Assembly (NCBI GenBank): GCA_016704325.1
Contig: JADJAG010000007.1
Location: 62,001-126,000 of the forward strand
DNA length: 64,000 nt
Direction of reading: 5' to 3'
From: Chitinophagaceae bacterium
Lineage (GTDB): Bacteria > Bacteroidota > Bacteroidia > Chitinophagales > UBA10324
Shown here: piece by piece, positions 53,080-62,038 of the stretch
Layout of the letters: each line of letters begins with the position of its first letter
Position numbering within the stretch: the stretch's first letter is position 1
Position numbers and translations under genes: made by a program
Notes under the pieces: model-generated
Told to the model about the DNA's origin: nothing
Database searches by the model: none
The model's input: only the letters and a program-made list of their open reading frames with translations

Positions 53080-53499
53080 TTAAGAAATTTTTGTGAATTC
53101 TGTGTAGTCTGTAAGATCTTCTTTGCTTATAGAATTGTAATTATCAACTGCCTTCTTAAACCATTGCTCGTAATTTTTCCATAAATCTTTTGCTTCAAAA
53201 GACTTCACTACGGTCTCTGAGTGGTAGTATCTTCCATTTGGCGTATCATAAGCTTTTATCAAGTTCAGTGTAAAGGTCAATTTGCCTGGCAAATCATCAT
53301 ATGAAAATCCAATCCCTCCTAGAAAATTATCATCATATTTTTCAAAATCAAAGTTCAGTGCTTCAGGATATTTCTTTCGTTGTGGGTAAAAGGAGAATTG
53401 TTCCAGATATTTGTTAACTACTTCTTGAAATTTATTAAGTTCCACTTTAAGAGCGTAGTATTCCTTTTCAGTTATATTTTTGTAGATGTTGTAGAACAT
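53080..53499 (-). CDS. Hypothetical protein, possible immunity protein
   Basis: 139 residues, cytoplasmic, acidic and aromatic-rich (YNIYKNITEKEYYALKVELN, GGIGFSYDDLPGKLTFTLNL, LWKNYEQWFKKAVDNYNSIS). Not recognised. It begins 2 bases after the small gene 53502-53813, a toxin-tip-like fragment, so the order toxin then immunity is plausible. Confidence 0.55.
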   Translation of the reverse strand: MFYNIYKNITEKEYYALKVELNKFQEVVNKYLEQFSFYPQRKKYPEALNFDFEKYDDNFLGGIGFSYDDLPGKLTFTLNLIKAYDTPNGRYYHSETVVKSFEAKDLWKNYEQWFKKAVDNYNSISKEDLTDYTEFTKIS

Positions 53500-53501
53500 A
53501 A

Positions 53502-53813
53502 TTATTTAGTTAAGGGGAACGACCCCATAGTTGGGAAGTATTGAAAAATTGTTGCTTCATTTCCACCGCCAGAGGTCGGCCGACTAGGAGATGGAGCTAC
53601 TGGGCTATAAATTCCAGGACCTCGGGGTAATTTAGTTGCTAGAATCGTCGATTCAAAGGTGTAGATTGCAACTTCAGGAGCAGTAGGCAATGCTAATTTA
53701 GTATATGCTTGCGAAGATGAGCTATAAATATCTGGCGTGATGTATTTCTCAACCCAATCTCCTTCTGGATTAATATTTTGACCGCCAGCATTAGATAATT
53801 CATTTTGTGACAT
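53502..53813 (-). CDS. Small protein resembling a detached toxin tip
   Basis: 103 residues, no signal peptide. Contains DWVEKYITPDIYSSSSQAY, ALPTAPEVAIYTF and a Gly/Pro-rich end (LPRGPGIYSPVAPSPSRPTS, GGGNEATIFQYFP). The GGG...QYFP ending weakly recalls TNT-type NAD glycohydrolase tips, but key residues cannot be confirmed. The lack of an Rhs core in front suggests a displaced fragment. Low certainty. Confidence 0.4.
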   Translation of the reverse strand: MSQNELSNAGGQNINPEGDWVEKYITPDIYSSSSQAYTKLALPTAPEVAIYTFESTILATKLPRGPGIYSPVAPSPSRPTSGGGNEATIFQYFPTMGSFPLTK

Positions 53814-53903
53814 GAATAGACTTCTTAATCAATTTCGAATCGCCCGCCAGGAAGAAAGAAATCAATACGACAAAAGTAAACAGAAGAAATTATAGGTAGC
53901 GAA

Positions 53904-54653
53904 ATGAGTCAAAGTAGTTCAAAGATTCTATTTATTTTTCTAACGGCATTTTCAGAGGCCTGCCAATTGGGTACCATTCAAAATCGCACCTTAGTATTTG
54001 AGAAAACCTCGAGGAGCATAAATGAGGGAATTGAAACTCATGTCCTTGACTATTTTATTGAAACTCTTCATGATACTTTACACATTACAGGCTACCCAGA
54101 CTCGTCTAGTGCATATTTTTATAGTGATACCATCTTCGTCGATAGTTTAAAGAATGAAATTTTAAAAGTCGTTAATGATACTTCCTTTGAAGATGTAGTA
54201 TATTTATCAACGCAGCCATTTATTCTAAGGAAACAAAAGGATTCAATTTATTTTCTTTACAGAAATAATGTGGACGCGTCAATTGCAAGAGCAAAATGGT
54301 ATTCTCTTTCAAAATGGGATACTTTAACTAACTGTAGTCCATTGTTCCTCTCATCAAATCAAGTAACATGTAATGGTGCTAATTATTATACAGGGAGAGA
54401 CAGCACATTTTCTCTGTGTGGTATAAAATTCAAAACATACGTTTTCAAAGAAATATACACTGTTACTGGAGCAGATAAACATTGTTATAATGTTATTCGA
54501 TACATCGATAAAAAAACATTAGTACCAATCATTTCCAAATATTACTATCTCGATGATAACTGTGCAAACATTATAGATAAGGCCCAAGTCTATTTAGTAA
54601 AGGTATTGCCATTGACTGAGAGAAATAAAGCCATCTGGAGGAAAAGTTTTTAA
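53904..54653 (+). CDS. Hypothetical protein
   Basis: 249 residues, not recognised. The start resembles a weak lipoprotein signal (SKILFIFLTAFSEACQ). The rest is beta-rich and acidic (VLDYFIETLHDTLHITGYPD, TFSLCGIKFKTYVFKEIYTV, HCYNVIRYIDKKTLVPIISK). Base composition is AT-richer than in the flanks, as in the rest of the island. No partner gene on this strand. Confidence 0.55.
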   Translation: MSQSSSKILFIFLTAFSEACQLGTIQNRTLVFEKTSRSINEGIETHVLDYFIETLHDTLHITGYPDSSSAYFYSDTIFVDSLKNEILKVVNDTSFEDVVYLSTQPFILRKQKDSIYFLYRNNVDASIARAKWYSLSKWDTLTNCSPLFLSSNQVTCNGANYYTGRDSTFSLCGIKFKTYVFKEIYTVTGADKHCYNVIRYIDKKTLVPIISKYYYLDDNCANIIDKAQVYLVKVLPLTERNKAIWRKSF

Positions 54654-55136
54654 AAATCCCACTTCTTAAAAATTTGGTAGGGACAAATTGGAATGAACGA
54701 TCAAAACCCAATATATTTTGTCAATTTTCCTAAAAAAAATTTGAGGTCACAAATAGTATTGACACTCTATGTTCTGTATTACTCCTTTCTTTGATTTTTA
54801 TAATCATTATGCTTTCTACCTTCTAATCTTATTAATCATTCTTTCAAATCGGCTTCACATGTGGGTAACCAACAAATCCCTTTTTGCTGCCGGTAACGTA
54901 ACGCTGTGTTTTTTACACAACTCTCCCATCAACCTCGTCAGGCGAAGTAAATACTTCAGTAGTTTTTTGCGAAGCTTTTTCTCCTGCCTTGTTGTTTTCT
55001 TTCTGCTCTTCTGATACGATAAAAACTCAAAGCTACTGTCATCGTAATTGTTACGGATTTTACGCTTCCGGTGACGAATTTGCAGTATATTCTCTATAGA
55101 ACTCATCGAAATGGAATATCTTAAAAGCCCAGTCCA
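54654..55136. other. 483-base gap with a possible transposase fragment
   Basis: No convincing gene. On the minus strand 54855-55106 reads a Lys/Arg-rich stretch (SYQKSRKKTTRQEKKLRKKL, LLRLTRLMGELCKK) that recalls the coiled region of IS5/IS1182-type DDE transposases and may be a relic. The plus-strand ORF over the same bases is hydrophobic low-complexity and is probably not real. Confidence 0.3.
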
Positions 55137-55628
55137 TCATAGCGTTCGTGTTCTTAAAGAATAATTTAGAAGTAAACGCCTCATCTTTTTTGTTTTTAAC
55201 TGTGGGTCTTCACACAATTTTTGTGCAAGAGAATATGGAACTAACCTGTAGGTCAATTCTATTTTTGGTAGGCTATCATTCAAAAATATTTTGTATTTAA
55301 AAGAAATTGAATGCGATGGCAATATAAAAGCAATTCGCATGGGGGCGTGATCTAGATCATAATAAAAATAATCCAAATTCACGTGACTTTCCTTATTTAA
55401 TTCATTAATTCGCTCGCTTAGCGAATTAATTGTTTCAAGATTAAACGAGTATTTTTCTGAATAATTAATGAGTAATATACTATCTACAGTATTGTTTTGA
55501 ATAATACCTAAGTAATATCTATAAGCACTATCCAATTTTATTTGTACATTTTCAAAATATAAATCTTGGGCGTAGGTATTTTCTTTAAAACACGCAAGAA
55601 AAATTATTGCAATAAATATTTTTTTCAT
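55137..55628 (-). CDS. Secreted hypothetical protein following an Rhs cassette
   Basis: 163 residues. Signal peptide (MKKIFIAIIFLACFKENTYA). The mature part is beta-rich (YFENVQIKLDSAYRYYLGII, SFKYKIFLNDSLPKIELTYR). It overlaps the upstream Rhs cassette by 4 bases, the usual position of an immunity gene. A periplasmic immunity protein would fit a toxin acting outside the cytoplasm (inference). Confidence 0.6.
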   Translation of the reverse strand: MKKIFIAIIFLACFKENTYAQDLYFENVQIKLDSAYRYYLGIIQNNTVDSILLINYSEKYSFNLETINSLSERINELNKESHVNLDYFYYDLDHAPMRIAFILPSHSISFKYKIFLNDSLPKIELTYRLVPYSLAQKLCEDPQLKTKKMRRLLLNYSLRTRTL

Positions 55629-56545
55629 CTTTTTTGTAGTGGGGGGATATCAATTTGAGGAATTGGTGAAATTCTAAAGGGGAGTCCAGGGACACCCATT
55701 AAAGGATCAGGATGTGTGTTATCATATTTTCTCAACCCCAGTTTATTCAAATTGCGGACCTTATTTTCGTAATCTATCGTTAACCCTTTAGCAGTAATGA
55801 GCAAAGATCTATCCAGGATCATCTTTTCGGTAAAGTTATAATACGCGTGCCCTCCTAATTCATGGTACAAAACAACGTAGGCAGGTACAACCATTCCATC
55901 GTCTAGGACAGCACTTTTACCTGTCCAATAAATTGTTGAGCCAGAGGCTCCTGTGAGATCGAAGTTTTTGCTTACATCAAGATTTGGTACTGTGGCTGCA
56001 CCTAAATAATATGATAGCGTATGTGTACTTCCTGGTATTATTTCTGTTTCAGCTGTCTTCTTTATTGTAAAGACTACATTATCCTTAATATTTTCATCAA
56101 TATTGTGAAGAATATCTTTCTGTTCCTTGGATAAACTCGTCATTTTATTCTTGTCAATTTGAAGTTCATGATTGTTATCAAAATAATAAGGATTATTTGC
56201 TTTATTTACACTTAGTCCTCTTCTCAAATCTCGCAGAATTCTTTTTTCCTTAAATCCATGAATTCGAACTATGTCACCACGAGGATCATTGAACCAAATT
56301 GGGTTATCATTCATAGCGACGTAGGGTGACCACAAGGCTAAAGGCTTAGGATCAAGCGACCACCACTGATTTATTCTAGGGTCAAGTTCTCTAAACTCGG
56401 TACTGTAAGAATTGTAGCTACCTTTAACCTCATCATTTTTTAAACTACCCTGGTAACCAAACCCATAGTTTTCATAGGAGAAACTCCTATCTGGCATTAC
56501 CATCCCGCCCGAATAGTAATCTTTAGTGTGATAGTTGGCGCTCAA
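55625..56545 (-). CDS. Orphan Rhs C-terminal cassette with metalloprotease-like HELGGH tip
   Basis: 306 residues. The Rhs core end (DYYSGGMVMPDRSFSYENYG, GYQGSLKNDEVKG, RELDPRINQWWSLDPKPL, VAMNDNPIWFNDPRGDIV) occupies the first 95 residues. The tip contains VLYHELGGHAYYNFTEKM, an HExxxH zinc motif like that of some Rhs/M91-like effectors and of dipeptidyl peptidase III. It also has DKNKMTSLSKEQKDILHNID. No shell or signal. It is followed by the 4-base-overlapping gene 55137-55628 and preceded by 56548-57204. Confidence 0.78.
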   Translation of the reverse strand: MSANYHTKDYYSGGMVMPDRSFSYENYGFGYQGSLKNDEVKGSYNSYSTEFRELDPRINQWWSLDPKPLALWSPYVAMNDNPIWFNDPRGDIVRIHGFKEKRILRDLRRGLSVNKANNPYYFDNNHELQIDKNKMTSLSKEQKDILHNIDENIKDNVVFTIKKTAETEIIPGSTHTLSYYLGAATVPNLDVSKNFDLTGASGSTIYWTGKSAVLDDGMVVPAYVVLYHELGGHAYYNFTEKMILDRSLLITAKGLTIDYENKVRNLNKLGLRKYDNTHPDPLMGVPGLPFRISPIPQIDIPPLQKR

Positions 56546-56547
56546 TA

Positions 56548-57204
56548 TTAATGATATTGAAGAGAGTCAAGATAGTAGTTGGATTCATTTGTTTGTGAAT
56601 TGTGTGAAGTTAACTCAAGGTAAATGGTCTCATTATGTTTTTCAATAACTCCTTCAAACAGAAATGGCATCATATCTGATTTCCTAAGTTTCAAAACCCT
56701 CAAATTTGACTTTCTGAAACCATATTTTACTAGCATTTGATCATAAAAGACCGACGAAAAGAATAGAGTAGTCGAATCCTCAGTGTCAATTTGAGCTACA
56801 AGTGGAGTTCCCTCTTCTGCATCTAATATTCCGTCTAAAGTATATGTCCTACTATAAGTGTATTTGTATTCGTCACCTGAATAGTAAAAGTATTTATATA
56901 GACTTCCATTATTATTAAATTTAAAGTAATGCCCATAAGGTTTGTCTAAATAAGTTCCACTAATTTGCATGGCCCTTGAAGGGAAGAGAGAATCGTACAA
57001 AATAGTTATGACATAATATTTGTTCAAATATAAATTGAATAGTACTACTTTATTCTCCTTAGGATAATTTGCCTTTGTTTTGGTAGTGCTCGTACCTCTA
57101 GTCATTATTGAATAATAATATTCTGAAGGAGATATTTTTTTACTACATTGAGTTAATATTAGTAAAAAGAGCATTAAAACACAAAATAATATTCTAAGTG
57201 TCAT
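56548..57204 (-). CDS. Lipoprotein following the main Rhs gene, possible immunity protein
   Basis: 218 residues. Lipoprotein signal (ILFCVLMLFLLILTQC, Cys20). MORN-like toxin-antitoxin motifs are suggested by repeats with Y/F-rich strands (YLDKPYGHYFKFNNNGSLYK, YFYYSGDEYKYTYSRTYTLD). It starts 13 bases after the stop of the large Rhs gene, so it is probably that gene's immunity protein. Unrecognised family. Confidence 0.6.
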   Translation of the reverse strand: MTLRILFCVLMLFLLILTQCSKKISPSEYYYSIMTRGTSTTKTKANYPKENKVVLFNLYLNKYYVITILYDSLFPSRAMQISGTYLDKPYGHYFKFNNNGSLYKYFYYSGDEYKYTYSRTYTLDGILDAEEGTPLVAQIDTEDSTTLFFSSVFYDQMLVKYGFRKSNLRVLKLRKSDMMPFLFEGVIEKHNETIYLELTSHNSQTNESNYYLDSLQYH

Positions 57205-57217
57205 GAAAGAAGTCTAT

Positions 57218-59722
57218 TTATTCGTGTTTATTAATAGTATCTGATGCAGGTATTTCCGACTCTTTATAAGATGGTATACCATTTTCTATAAAAAATGCTT
57301 TTTTACATGTTTTACAATAGACCGATCTTTCCTCACTCTTTATATCGTATACCTCTTTTGACAATTCTGAAAGTTTTACTGCTTGATCCTCAAATGACAA
57401 GTCACTGAAATTAGGTTCTTCAATTCCAAGGCCGGTCATAATTGGATCCATTATCTTCAAGAATTCGTCAAAATCAAAAGTGGTAATTTCCTTGTTAGGA
57501 TCTGCCTTAGAACCTGGTGAGGATTCACCTGATGAGCTTCCAAATATTTGAACTTGAGGTATCCCAGATAGATTACGAGGAACAAAAACTGTAAACTGCT
57601 TATTTAAAACAGATCCATCAAATTGCTCTTGTTCCACTTCCATTTGATATTGTACACCCCAACCCCTTTCACCAAGTGGCTGCCAACCATCGAACTCTAA
57701 GCCATAATATCCATGATGAGTATTTAATCCAAAGTGTCTTGTCGCATTTTTATTAGAAACTTTTAACTTGCCTTGTTGATCAAATCTTTGATAATAGGTA
57801 ACCCATTTATCTTCGAGGCCGTCAATATCAATAGCTACAATCGGCTTATTTCCTGCAAACTGATATGGTGAGTACCAGGGAAAACTCTTTGAAATAGGAT
57901 CCACAGAAATAAATTGACCACGTCGTGGATCATAAATTCTCATACCATAGTCTTGTATATTTCCGCTCGCCTGTACATCGCTATCATCTTCCTTATCATT
58001 AAAGCCAAATCGATAATTAGCATAGGAGAAACTCCTCTCCGGCATTACCATCCCGCCCGAATAGTAATCCTGACCACTGATTTGAGCAGCAACCCAATAG
58101 TCATATAAGCCATCGCCGGTGGCAGTATCCTGGCCAATCTTTCGATCATTTATCGTAGTCAAAACATTTCCAAGATGATTAGTGAGCTCGTATTGCTTTT
58201 TGCCTTGCAGATGATGAAAAAACTGGGAATAGGTGGTTGGTGGATACACTACTGAATCAGGATTTAGTACTCCAAGCCGTGAACTGCCATACAAATCCTG
58301 TTCGATCCATCTGACCGTATCGTCTCTAAGCTCATAAATGGCCATTATATTTCCCTGGGCATCACGAATGTAGTAGCTGGTGACGGTATCGCTACTGGCT
58401 GTTGTGATTACCCGCTTTGACAACCTGTTCTGTGAAGCATCATATCCAAAATTAATGGCAAGGTCTGTATTATCATTGTAAATCGAATCCACTTTTCCAT
58501 AAGCCGTCCAGGTGATATCGAGTTTCTCTTTTTTATCCTTTATAAGGTTCCCTGAATTATCATACAGGTAATTGGTGCTCACCTGTTGATCAATGTCAAT
58601 GGAATAATTTGAAGCGCTCACGGCATCTTCTACCTGAACCAATTTATTGGTGCCTGAAACATAGTTATACGTCATGTTATCCATGTTGACCTGCGAGGGA
58701 GCTCCTTTACGAAGATACGTAAGAATATTTCCATTTGCATCATAGCTGAGCTCTTCTTTGTAGGAGGTCATGGCACTGCCACTGGTAGTCCATTTGTAGT
58801 TGCTGGAGTTAAAGGTATCATACGGTTTGACCTCAGCAAGCCGGTTTAATTGATCATACTTATAGGCATAGCCGATGGTAAGTGGGGTAAGTCCTTTGAT
58901 CGTGTAGCCAATGTTGCGGATATTGCCGTTGTAGAGACTGGGGCTTGCACTGCTAAACGATGAGGGTGAATAAGATGGTTCAAAGTTTCTTGAATTGCCT
59001 CCGGCCGGGTAGTAGTCGTCTTCGAAATATCCAATTACCATTCCATACACATCGCGCCCTACCTTTTTGTTAGCTGAGGCGCCGGTATTTCCATCTCTTC
59101 CCATATCCCGGTACAAGTTAAGATCAAGACCATTGATGCCTTTTAACCATCCCTGAAGGGTATAAGCATAGTCAATGCCCTGTACTTGTCGTTCTCCAAG
59201 TTCTATGCGGGCTAATGGGCCATGGGCATAATACTGGTAATCAGCATCTATATCCCAAAGCAGTCCATCGGCACTGGTTTTGGCCTGGATTAAACGGTTC
59301 TCTTCATCATACGCATATTGATGAATAAACTGGTCAACAGAATCTTTCTCATAATGGACCTTGTTTACTTTACCGCTGATAAGATCATACTCGTAATCAA
59401 TTCGTTTAAATCGCTGGACATAGTCTTCCAGTTCCGGAATATCCTGTACCAATGTTTTTACGTTTCCTGCAATGTCGTAGCTGTAATGAGATGCATGGTT
59501 ATATACTTCCTCATCGGTGTCGTAAACTTCCTGGAATGTAACGGTAGCCACCCGGTTGCGTAGGTTGTCTTGAGAGAAATCGGGGATGGTTGTAATTGGT
59601 TCATCATAAAAAGTACGGGTCACCTGCTCGCGTTCTGTACCATTTGCAATCCATAAGCTAAGCTTTATGGGGTTGATACTTGTATCGGTTATCATCACAT
59701 GGTTCTGCTTGAGTTGCCCCAC
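57218..59722 (-). CDS. Rhs/YD-repeat polymorphic toxin, N-terminally truncated
   Basis: 834 residues with about fifteen YD-type repeats (HYSYDIAGNVKTLVQD, YAYDEENRLIQAKTSADG, ELSYDANGNILTYLRKG, NYLYDNSGNLIKDKKE), the Rhs-associated core (YYIRDAQGNIMAIYELRDD, YELTNHLGNVLTTINDRK, DYYSGGMVMPERSFSYANYR, GMRIYDPRRGQFISVDPISK) and a tip of about 200 residues ending with a CxxC pair (VYCKTCKKAF). Complete Bacteroidota relatives have a signal peptide and over 1500 residues. Here the gene starts abruptly at MGQLKQNHV, and AT-rich TTGAATATTGA repeats lie directly upstream, so the 5' half was probably lost there. Confidence 0.88.
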   Translation of the reverse strand: MGQLKQNHVMITDTSINPIKLSLWIANGTEREQVTRTFYDEPITTIPDFSQDNLRNRVATVTFQEVYDTDEEVYNHASHYSYDIAGNVKTLVQDIPELEDYVQRFKRIDYEYDLISGKVNKVHYEKDSVDQFIHQYAYDEENRLIQAKTSADGLLWDIDADYQYYAHGPLARIELGERQVQGIDYAYTLQGWLKGINGLDLNLYRDMGRDGNTGASANKKVGRDVYGMVIGYFEDDYYPAGGNSRNFEPSYSPSSFSSASPSLYNGNIRNIGYTIKGLTPLTIGYAYKYDQLNRLAEVKPYDTFNSSNYKWTTSGSAMTSYKEELSYDANGNILTYLRKGAPSQVNMDNMTYNYVSGTNKLVQVEDAVSASNYSIDIDQQVSTNYLYDNSGNLIKDKKEKLDITWTAYGKVDSIYNDNTDLAINFGYDASQNRLSKRVITTASSDTVTSYYIRDAQGNIMAIYELRDDTVRWIEQDLYGSSRLGVLNPDSVVYPPTTYSQFFHHLQGKKQYELTNHLGNVLTTINDRKIGQDTATGDGLYDYWVAAQISGQDYYSGGMVMPERSFSYANYRFGFNDKEDDSDVQASGNIQDYGMRIYDPRRGQFISVDPISKSFPWYSPYQFAGNKPIVAIDIDGLEDKWVTYYQRFDQQGKLKVSNKNATRHFGLNTHHGYYGLEFDGWQPLGERGWGVQYQMEVEQEQFDGSVLNKQFTVFVPRNLSGIPQVQIFGSSSGESSPGSKADPNKEITTFDFDEFLKIMDPIMTGLGIEEPNFSDLSFEDQAVKLSELSKEVYDIKSEERSVYCKTCKKAFFIENGIPSYKESEIPASDTINKHE

Positions 59723-59730
59723 TTGAGTGT

Positions 59731-59820
59731 TGAAAATTGATTATGGAATTGAAATTGAATATTGAAAATTGAGTGTTGAATATTGAATATTCAAATATTC
59801 AATATCTAATAATCAATATC
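59731..59820. repeat. AT-rich TTGAATATTGA repeat at two gene breakpoints
   Basis: Starts TTGAGTGTTGAAAATTGAT and contains ATTGAATATTCAAATATTCAAT palindromes. On the left it cuts the 5' end of the Rhs gene, and on the right it ends the PIN-domain fragment. Same family as 46300-46380. Confidence 0.75.
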
Positions 59821-59942
59821 TCCACCTCAAAATCTCCCGCCAGAGATGACGGTAGTGTTAATCTTTTATACAACCAGTGTAAGTTACTTTTCGGGCTAAG
59901 TGCCACCATCATTATATTGGTATCAATAACTACCGATAGCAT
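59799..59942 (-). pseudogene. PIN-domain toxin fragment
   Basis: The first about 40 codons of a PIN ribonuclease-type toxin (MLSVVIDTNIMMVALSPKSN, HWLYKRLTLPS), with the conserved Asp in VIDTN. They then run into the AT-rich repeat (EILIIRY) and stop. Normal length would be about 135 residues. The ATG overlaps the stop of the upstream antitoxin-like gene by one base. Confidence 0.75.
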
Positions 59943-60103
59943 TATTGCTGAGGATCATTGAGCCAATTATCGAAATCCTTTTGAGTGTAACCTTTCTGCT
60001 CGGTGATATGGGCAATTTTTCCGGTTAGCTTTTCAGATAGGTGGTTTACCAGGACTAATTTAATTTCCTTCCTTTTTTGTGCAAAAGTAGCTTGAATTTT
60101 CAA
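59942..60103 (-). CDS. Small antitoxin-like protein upstream of the PIN fragment
   Basis: About 53 residues from a TTG at 60103; an ATG at 60181 also opens the frame but lies in the AT-rich repeat. Sequence: LKIQATFAQKRKEIKLVLVN, EKLTGKIAHITEQKGYTQKD, FDNWLNDPQQ, a helical basic/acidic protein as expected for a PIN antitoxin. With the toxin broken, it is probably an orphan. Confidence 0.5.
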   Translation of the reverse strand: MKIQATFAQKRKEIKLVLVNHLSEKLTGKIAHITEQKGYTQKDFDNWLNDPQQ

Positions 60104-60123
60104 TGCGGGAAGATGTGGGTGTT

Positions 60124-60275
60124 GATGGGTTGTACGCCAAATTGAATATTGATTATTGAGTGTTGAATATTGGATATTCAAATATTCAATATTAAAAAAT
60201 AGTATTCAATATTCAATATCCAACGACAATATTCAATATCCAATATTCAATATCCAATATCCATTTTTCCAAGCA
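60124..60275. repeat. AT-rich TTGAATATTGA repeat before ccmB
   Basis: Begins GGTTGTACGCCAAATTGAATA, like the ends of the TIR-bounded elements. It then has many copies of ATTCAATATCCAATATTC and their inverses (GATATTCAAATATTCAATAT). No gene between 60182 and 60328; the ccmB promoter must lie in or near this repeat. Confidence 0.7.
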
Positions 60276-60328
60276 CCCACCGCCATCACTTTACCCGCTT
60301 TCCAATCTTCTTCACTACTTTCGCCACT

Positions 60329-60982
60329 ATGTGGCAGGAAGTACGTGCACTTATCTTAAAAGATGTTACACTGGAATGGCGGCAACGTTATGCTTTCAGT
60401 GGAATAATGCTCTACCTGGCCGTTACCATCTTCCTGGTGTACATCAGCTTTATTGAAATGGATCCGGTGGTATGGGTCACCATGTTCTGGATCATCCTGC
60501 TTTTTACAGCCGTAAATGCAGTAGCTAAAAGTTTCATGCAGGAAAGCAGTGGTCGGCAACTTTATTACTATTCAATCGCTCATCCGCGTGCCGTAATTCT
60601 TGCCAAGCTGATCTACAACAGTGGTATGATGCTGCTGCTGGCAACAATGGGGATGCTACTCTATACGATGGTAAATAAGAGTCCCATCTCACAGATACCC
60701 TATTTTGTAATGGTAGTTTTGTTGGGCAGTGTAAGTTTTGGTTTGGCCTTTACCATGATGTCGGCCATTGCTTCCAAAGCCAATCAAAGTGTGGCTTTAA
60801 TGGCAATTCTCAGTTTGCCATTTATCATACCGGTGTTATTGCTGCTGATTAAACTCACCCAAACAGCCTTGCTCAATCATGTGGAGTTTTTTCCATTGCA
60901 GGATTTTGTATTGTTGTTTTCGCTCGATGTGATTATGGTGGTAATGGCGGTTTTATTATTTCCTTATCTTTGGCGCGAATGA
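60329..60982 (+). CDS. ccmB: Heme exporter subunit CcmB (ABC permease)
   Basis: 217 residues with six membrane segments. CcmB features: VRALILKDVTLEWRQRYAFS at the N-terminus (cytoplasmic helix), FWIILLFTAVNAVAKSFMQE and LYYYSIAHPRAVILAKLIYN, with the C-terminal LLLIKLTQ... segment. With CcmA and CcmC it serves heme delivery in cytochrome c maturation. No ccmA (ATPase) is adjacent. The downstream neighbours ccmC and ccmD support the role. Confidence 0.92.
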   Translation: MWQEVRALILKDVTLEWRQRYAFSGIMLYLAVTIFLVYISFIEMDPVVWVTMFWIILLFTAVNAVAKSFMQESSGRQLYYYSIAHPRAVILAKLIYNSGMMLLLATMGMLLYTMVNKSPISQIPYFVMVVLLGSVSFGLAFTMMSAIASKANQSVALMAILSLPFIIPVLLLLIKLTQTALLNHVEFFPLQDFVLLFSLDVIMVVMAVLLFPYLWRE

Positions 60983-61066
60983 ATTCATTGTTGCCAGAAT
61001 GTCTTTCAGCTACCGTTCAGGTTACCAAAGGATGTTCTTCAGGTTCATAAAGTTTACCGTTAACAA

Positions 61067-61792
61067 ATGAGTCTTAAACGATACTGGTGGAAAGGGCTTT
61101 GTATTATACTGGTAATCTATACCATCATTGCAGGTTTCCTGGTGCCTTCACCGGCATTGCCGATCCTGCATGAGTCTATCCGCAATCTCTATTTCCATGT
61201 TCCGATGTGGTTTGGCATGACGATACTGTTGTTTATTTCCATGATTTACAGCATAAAGTACCTGTCGAACAGCAGCCTCCGTTCCGATATTTATGCCGTT
61301 TCTGCAGCACGCATTGCTTTACTTATGGGTGTGTTGGGTATCTTAACCGGCATGCAATGGGCACGCACCACCTGGGGCGCCTGGTGGGTGAATGATCCTA
61401 AGCTGATGGGTGCTGCAGTGGGTATGCTGATCTACCTGGCCTATTTCGTACTGCGGAATTCTATTGATGATATCGACAGGCGAGCAAAAGTTTCTGCAGT
61501 ATTCAACATCATGGCATACGCTATCTTCATTCCAACCATATTTATTGTACCGCGCTTAACCGATTCGCTGCATCCCGGCAATGGCGGCAACCCCGGATTT
61601 TCGACCTATGACCTTGATGGTGCAATGCGATGGGTCTTTTATCCTGCCGTGCTTGCCTGGACCTTGCTGGGCACCTGGATTATGACGCTGGATGCACGGA
61701 TAAGGGTGATGGAACTGAAACTTGCTGCAGGCAGCAATATATTGTCGTCCTCACCACAGCCTAAAACGGTAATCAATTCAACTGTTTCCTGA
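61067..61792 (+). CDS. ccmC: Heme handling protein CcmC/CcsA family
   Basis: 241 residues, six membrane segments. The WWD domain is visible (TTWGAWWVNDPKLMG, about residues 104-118), and His ligands are present in LYFHVPMWFGM and in TDSLHPGNGG. It presents heme to CcmE or an equivalent during cytochrome c assembly at the periplasmic face. It lies 84 bases after ccmB and is followed by ccmD. Confidence 0.93.
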   Translation: MSLKRYWWKGLCIILVIYTIIAGFLVPSPALPILHESIRNLYFHVPMWFGMTILLFISMIYSIKYLSNSSLRSDIYAVSAARIALLMGVLGILTGMQWARTTWGAWWVNDPKLMGAAVGMLIYLAYFVLRNSIDDIDRRAKVSAVFNIMAYAIFIPTIFIVPRLTDSLHPGNGGNPGFSTYDLDGAMRWVFYPAVLAWTLLGTWIMTLDARIRVMELKLAAGSNILSSSPQPKTVINSTVS

Positions 61793-61802
61793 TACAATCA
61801 AA

Positions 61803-62038
61803 ATGATGAAATACTATTTGCTGACTGCTATACTGTTTCTTATGAATACGATGATGCTGCAAGCACAAGGTAACAGCCTGGATCAGGAGGCTGCTAATTT
61901 CCTGAGGGAATCGGGAAAATTATATGTAGTGATTACCATACTCGTTACTATATTTGCCGGCATCGCTATTTTTTAATATTCCAGGAACGTAAAATTTCTA
62001 AACTCGAAAAAAAACTTAAAGACAACGAAAAACCATGA
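61803..62038 (+). CDS. ccmD: CcmD-like small membrane protein, one-base frameshift
   Basis: The first frame reads MMKYYLLTAILFLMNTMMLQ, then AQGNSLDQEAANFLRESGKL and a helix YVVITILVTIFAGIAIF, and stops in a run of six T's (61969-61974). One more T would give LIFQERKISKLEKKLKDNEK and a stop TGA overlapping the ATG of the next gene, which is the expected CcmD plan (periplasmic start, one helix, basic coiled tail). CcmD anchors CcmC/CcmE. The good fit of both halves suggests a sequencing error or fresh mutation. Confidence 0.7.

Noticed and set aside
54769..55014. 81-codon hydrophobic plus-strand ORF
   Set aside because: Low-complexity Phe/Leu-rich reading opposite a basic stretch; no start context or homology.
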